This document shows, one piece after another, positions 7,143-9,718 of a stretch of 9,718 nt of DNA. Every line of letters starts with the position of its first letter. The stretch's first letter is position 1. The notes under the pieces are model-generated. The model was given only the letters and a program-made list of their open reading frames with translations. It did no database searches and had not been told where the DNA came from. Made by a program: the position numbers and the translations under genes. The DNA is taken from assembly GCA_031265005.1 (NCBI GenBank), contig JAISDD010000035.1, positions 1 through 9,718 of the forward strand, given 5' to 3'. This DNA is from Syntrophomonadaceae bacterium. GTDB lineage: Bacteria; Bacillota; Syntrophomonadia; Syntrophomonadales; Syntrophomonadaceae.

Positions 7143-7646
7143 CTAAATATCTATACCAATGACATAAATAGGAACTTGAATAGCACTTTTGAAATGCGGA
7201 AGATACTTCACTACTTTTTCAAAATTTAAAGAACCCTCCCAATTATGCTTATAACTCGAAGTTAAATGTTTTTGCATTTTTTTCGTTGTTGTTATGTAAA
7301 CCCCATAATCAATCAAATCTAAATTAGAATATGATGCCATTTGAAATTTTAATAGATCTATTCCAATAAAAGAAGCATGACCAAATTGCACCTCTACAGC
7401 AACACGATCTTTAGCAAAATCAAACTTACTATAAGCATTCATATTCGGCGAAACTCTTATTTGACTATCCCAATCATGTTTAGTAAACAGCTGACATAAT
7501 TTTTCATTGAAGACCTTTCTATTTAATATGGATAAGTCCTTACATGCTTCATATATTATACTTTCTATTTCATTCTTCAATGTAAGCCGACTATTAAAGA
7601 TTTCTTCTGAAAATCTAAATGAATATTTTTCTAAGCGTACAGACAT
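7143..7646 (-). CDS. BglII-family type II restriction endonuclease, orphan
   Basis: About 167 residues. The segment FDFAKDRVAVEVQFGH (75-90) matches the active site of R.BglII, where Asp84, Glu93 and Gln95 bind metal: here D76, E85 and Q87 keep the same spacing. Further matches are the DLLKFQ helix after it and the closing IQVPIYVIGI (156-165), like FDVPIRLVGL in BglII. BglII cuts AGATCT, but the specificity of this homologue cannot be read from sequence. It is shorter than BglII (223), lacking much of the C-terminal part. Start: the ATG at 7646 follows AAGGGA by 8 bases; an ATG at 7679 is possible. A longer open frame runs back through tRNA-Leu and is an artefact of the tRNA. No methyltransferase is in the window, so the gene is either protected by a distant methylase or has been co-opted. 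It sits directly after a tRNA gene, a common site for acquired DNA. Confidence 0.8.
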   Translation of the reverse strand: MSVRLEKYSFRFSEEIFNSRLTLKNEIESIIYEACKDLSILNRKVFNEKLCQLFTKHDWDSQIRVSPNMNAYSKFDFAKDRVAVEVQFGHASFIGIDLLKFQMASYSNLDLIDYGVYITTTKKMQKHLTSSYKHNWEGSLNFEKVVKYLPHFKSAIQVPIYVIGIDI

Positions 7647-7679
7647 TCTTTTAATCCCTTCACAATCTAAATTATTCAT

Positions 7680-7715
7680 AAGAGCTATTTTGTATCTGAA
7701 TACAAAATAGCTCTT
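7680..7715. terminator. Long perfect stem-loop after tRNA-Leu (likely transcript end or processing hairpin)
   Basis: A perfect 16-bp inverted repeat, arms AAGAGCTATTTTGTAT (7680-7695) and ATACAAAATAGCTCTT (7700-7715), with a 4-base loop. It begins 17 bases after the tRNA 3' CCA and ends 33 bases before the endonuclease ATG. Neither side has a clean T run (minus: TTATGAAT; plus: CATTTTG), so it is not a textbook terminator. It probably separates the tRNA from the downstream gene or guides 3' processing. Confidence 0.6.
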
Positions 7716-7732
7716 CATTTTGTGCAATGTAG

Positions 7733-7817
7733 TGGTGCGGATGAAGGGACTCGAACCCCCACGCCTAACGGTGCCAGATCCTAAGTCTGGTGCGTCTGCC
7801 AATTCCGCCACATCCGC
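7733..7817 (-). tRNA. tRNA-Leu(UAG)
   Basis: 85 bases including an encoded CCA (7735-7733). The acceptor pair GCGGATG (7817-7811) with CATCCGC (7743-7737) is perfect. The anticodon stem CCAGA/TCTGG encloses the loop with TAG at 7783-7781, reading CUA. The long variable arm, the D arm GGCGGAATTGGCAGACGC and the T arm GGGGGTTCGAGTCCC are those of a class II leucine tRNA. In one frame it translates as the well-known ADVAELADAPDLGSG artefact. It is probably expressed from the promoter at 8039-8067. Confidence 0.97.
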
Positions 7818-8325
7818 ATATACATAATAATGCTTGCACGTCAGGTTAAAAACCATATGTACAAGCTTTTATCTAATGGAATTTTCTTTGTTTTTTAGTT
7901 AACCGTGATAAATGAGAACATTAAAAATCTAATTATTCTCGGTATCCGTTTTATTTTTTGCTCTCACAATTTTTATCAACATTTAATCAAAGTATGAATT
8001 TTAACTTGTTAAAGAAAAAACTCTTTTATTTGTGGTTTAGTATATAGCAGTATAAAAGCAAAGTCAAGTTTTTTACCCTTGATCTCAGGGAGGTTGAAGA
8101 TTGCAAGTTTAATTGCCCACCATTACACTAAACTGTACATAGTATGTCGTTTATTTCCTACTGCCCTCTCGTAGCGCTTACGTTTTTTAATTTTTTCGTT
8201 AGTACCTTTTTCATGCCGCTCCATTTTATCAAGTATTATTTAAAAAGCTGCTCTTGCCGTGGACACCACGCCGCCGAACGCAAACTCATCGGATCGCCGC
8301 CACCCACGCCCGGATTTGTTATAGA
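7818..8325. other. Non-coding region between the dehydrogenase gene and tRNA-Leu
   Basis: No credible gene is seen. The longest frames, such as plus-strand 8144-8329, have no ribosome binding site or family resemblance. From right to left it holds a GC-rich block (8250-8320) with a small CGTGG-ACA-CCACG hairpin (8258-8270), a possible decayed tRNA (8074-8140), the promoter at 8039-8067, and an AT-rich leader to the tRNA. Confidence 0.6.
8039..8067 (-). promoter_or_regulatory. Sigma-A promoter reading toward tRNA-Leu and the endonuclease
   Basis: On the minus strand TTGACT (8067-8062), a 17-base spacer and TATACT (8044-8039). Start would be near 8032, giving a leader of about 215 bases before the tRNA 5' end. 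That leader is AT-rich with only tiny open frames, so it may be trimmed off or contain an unrecognised small RNA. A TTTAAC-TT-GTTAAA palindrome (8000-8013) lies just inside the transcript. Confidence 0.6.
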
Positions 8326-9045
8326 TTAAAACAATCCGTGATTGTAATCCACAGCGGCGCCATTATAATTAATCACCTCGCCGTTATGGTTTTTCCCGTC
8401 AAGAATGAAACCCACTATCAATTTGCCAGCTTCCTCCGCTGTTTTTGCATGTTCGCCCGTAATATTACCGTTTAGGTCTGTTGTCGTTGGGCCGGGCATG
8501 ATGGAAAAAATTTCCACAAACTTGCCTTTTTCCGTGAAGTTCTGTGCCAAACTTTGCGCCATCACATTAAAGGCGGCCTTGCTGGTTTTATAGGCAAACG
8601 GGTTGAAGTGAGGCAACCTGCCAATCGGTATCGCGATATTCACAATGCGCCCGTTATTCTTTTCAAGCGTTGGGAGCAGGCAGCGCGTCAGCTCAAAAGG
8701 CCCGAAAAAATTTGTTTCCATGACGTCCCTAAGCTCACCGGCCGTGAATTCATATCCCGGCTTGTGCATATCTCCCGGGATTGCCGCGTTATTGATGAGC
8801 ATGGAAAGGCCGGTGTGCCGCGATTCTATCAAATTGACCGCTGCCGAAATGGTTTCTGAGTCCTGTAAATCAATATTCAAATATTCCGCTTCAATGCCTT
8901 CCCCGGTAAGTTCGTGAACCGCCGCAAGACCGCGGTCATCGTTTCGCGCCCCCACCAGAACATTCCATCCGTTTTTCCCCATTTGACGGGCAATCTGTTT
9001 GCCGATGCCCTTATTTGCTCCTGTGATGAAAACTTTTCTTGCCAC
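8326..9045 (-). CDS. Short-chain dehydrogenase/reductase (SDR) lacking the usual catalytic serine
   Basis: 239 residues, normal for classical SDR enzymes, which are cytosolic NAD(P)-dependent oxidoreductases. TGANKGIG (8-15) binds the nucleotide, followed by GARND near the end of strand 2 (R33), NIDL (57-60), NNAA (85-88), the structural N112 (TNFFG), and the catalytic YKTSK with Y152 and K156. The expected serine thirteen residues before the tyrosine, in 'IVNvSS', is replaced: the sequence reads GRIVNIAIPIG (132-142), with A138 and I139. The start is GTG at 9045 with GGAGG 7 bases before it. It begins 14 bases after the Imm5-like gene stop, so the two are likely one operon. Substrate is unknown, and activity may be altered or lost. 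Its GC content looks higher than its partner's, hinting at separate origin. Confidence 0.9.
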   Translation of the reverse strand: MARKVFITGANKGIGKQIARQMGKNGWNVLVGARNDDRGLAAVHELTGEGIEAEYLNIDLQDSETISAAVNLIESRHTGLSMLINNAAIPGDMHKPGYEFTAGELRDVMETNFFGPFELTRCLLPTLEKNNGRIVNIAIPIGRLPHFNPFAYKTSKAAFNVMAQSLAQNFTEKGKFVEIFSIMPGPTTTDLNGNITGEHAKTAEEAGKLIVGFILDGKNHNGEVINYNGAAVDYNHGLF

Positions 9046-9059
9046 GCGGTTACCTCCAT

Positions 9060-9584
9060 TTACTCGCCATAATTTAAAGGCATATTCATTAATTCTATTT
9101 GGATTTCCCTTTCCTTTTTTACTTCATCCAAGTTATTCGGATACATTGTATTTATTAACTTCACCGCATAATCAGAAGCCCATAAGGCATGATTTTTTAC
9201 ATGAGGGGTACTTGCTATTTGGGCCATAACTCTATAAATTTTTTCCTTTATTGGATCTTTTTCATCACGAGCCAGATCAAGAAGTTTTCCCGCGGCGTTT
9301 CTCGCGATTTGAAATTTGGCAAAACCTTTTCCTGTTTCTCCGTCTAGCCATCTTTTATTTATGGCAAAACTTTCCCTTATTTCATCACAAGGTTCAGTAT
9401 CAGTCATTTCTAAAATATGATGACCTAATAATAAACTATATTTTACCATTTCTTTATGGCCTTTGCTGTTAAATATGTTCTCAAGCTCAATTCTTAGATC
9501 GGGTATATCATCAATTTTTCTAAATATTCCAGCATAATTAATTTTTTTTATGTCGTTTAAATTCTCGTTTGCTTTTCCATTCAT
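9060..9584 (-). CDS. Putative immunity protein, Imm5-like
   Basis: 174 residues, mostly helical by composition, with no signal peptide or membrane segment. The region about 70-145 resembles Imm5-type immunity proteins: an FQIARNAAGKLLDLAR helix, then YRVMAQIASTPHVKNHALWA and SDYAVKLI, like the family's 'aR.aa...H.AR' and 'RaaGqa.atpHv..Ha..aa.Ya.k'. Imm5 members are predicted to neutralise contact-dependent or polymorphic toxins and often stand alone. I recognise this by pattern only. The ATG at 9584 is chosen because GGAGG lies 6 bases upstream; the longer frame begins with a GTG before that site. The gene has its own promoter and is followed by the SDR gene. No toxin is in the window. Confidence 0.6.
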   Translation of the reverse strand: MNGKANENLNDIKKINYAGIFRKIDDIPDLRIELENIFNSKGHKEMVKYSLLLGHHILEMTDTEPCDEIRESFAINKRWLDGETGKGFAKFQIARNAAGKLLDLARDEKDPIKEKIYRVMAQIASTPHVKNHALWASDYAVKLINTMYPNNLDEVKKEREIQIELMNMPLNYGE

Positions 9585-9618
9585 TTCCATCCTCCATTGA
9601 TACACATTCCACTATACC

Positions 9619-9647
9619 ATTATGAACGTTTTTTTACGCATTATCAA
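9619..9647 (-). promoter_or_regulatory. Sigma-A promoter of the Imm5-like/SDR operon
   Basis: On the minus strand TTGATA (9647-9642), a 17-base spacer and CATAAT (9624-9619), each a 5 of 6 match. Start would be near 9612, about 28 bases before the chosen ATG, leaving room only for the GGAGG site. Confidence 0.65.
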
Positions 9648-9686
9648 TGGTTCATTTGAATGAATGTTGAGTTTATATTGGGCGCA

Positions 9687-9704
9687 TCCGGCGCAGGCGC
9701 CGGA
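9687..9704. repeat. GC-rich palindrome at the right edge
   Basis: TCCGGCGC-AG-GCGCCGGA is an 8-bp perfect inverted repeat in a 38-base GC-rich tail that differs sharply from the AT-rich DNA before it. It might be the end of a terminator, a repeat unit, or part of a minus-strand gene: a frame from the edge to a TGA at 9646-9644 would encode a Pro/Ala-rich end (PGKPGPAPAPDAP). Too little is visible to decide. Confidence 0.4.
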
Positions 9705-9718
9705 CCGGGCTTTCCGGG

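Noticed and set aside
6988..7146. 52-codon plus-strand frame (MEGSPFDIIYNQNMYFISL...)
   Set aside because: It reads fairly like protein, but it runs straight through the terminator at 7087-7109, overlaps the endonuclease stop, has a weak ribosome binding site and resembles no family I know. A gene fragment remains possible.
7020..7750. Direct repeat of the tRNA 3' end as an attachment site
   Set aside because: Only short matches such as GGTGCG were found (around 7060); no repeat of useful length.
7647..7856. N-terminal extension of the endonuclease through tRNA-Leu
   Set aside because: The extra residues are the translated tRNA (ADVAELADAPDLGSG), an artefact; the ribosome binding site supports the start at 7646.
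8144..8329. 61-codon plus-strand frame and small minus-strand frames in the same place
   Set aside because: No ribosome binding site for the plus frame, low-complexity content, no family resemblance; minus frames such as MERHEKGTNEKIKKRK are too short to support.

Overview
The window looks like an anaerobic, low-GC Gram-positive bacterium (Firmicutes, Clostridia or Negativicutes type). The reasons are AGGAGG-type ribosome binding sites, clean TTGACA/TATAAT-type promoters, Rho-independent hairpins, AT-rich intergenic DNA and the gene families present. This is inference; the window holds no ribosomal marker gene. All convincing genes lie on the minus strand, so they are read here from high to low coordinates.

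Positions 1-6487 form one apparent transcription unit. A strong sigma-A promoter at about 6459-6487 is followed at once by a perfect 9-bp inverted repeat (6435-6457) of the kind bound by Rrf2-family repressors (IscR/CymR-like). Then come cysK (cysteine synthase), a YezD/DUF2292 small protein, a nitrogenase-like reductase component (NifH-like), two nitrogenase-like catalytic subunits (NifD-like and NifK-like), a nitrate/sulfonate/taurine-type ABC permease, and the start of its substrate-binding lipoprotein, which runs off the left edge. Between yezD and nifH-like is a hairpin with a run of seven T that abuts the nifH-like ribosome binding site, so transcription of the reductase genes must read through a terminator-like structure. 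Together the genes suggest a sulfur-scavenging system: an organosulfur compound is imported, a nitrogenase-like enzyme cleaves it reductively, and CysK fixes the sulfur into cysteine. The nearest described relative in concept is methylthio-alkane reductase (MarHDK). The substrate here is unknown, and I see no true nitrogen-fixation genes (no nifE, nifN, nifB or nifV) in the window.

Positions 6529-7146 hold a decayed XRE-type regulator with in-frame stops and a terminator. Positions 7143-7817 hold tRNA-Leu(UAG) followed by a stem-loop and an orphan restriction endonuclease of the BglII family with an intact catalytic triad but no partner methylase in view. Positions 7818-8325 are non-coding, with a good promoter reading toward the tRNA and a weak tRNA-like remnant.

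Positions 8326-9647 are a two-gene operon with its own promoter: an Imm5-like putative immunity protein followed by a short-chain dehydrogenase that lacks the usual catalytic serine. The last 40 bases turn GC-rich and contain a palindrome.
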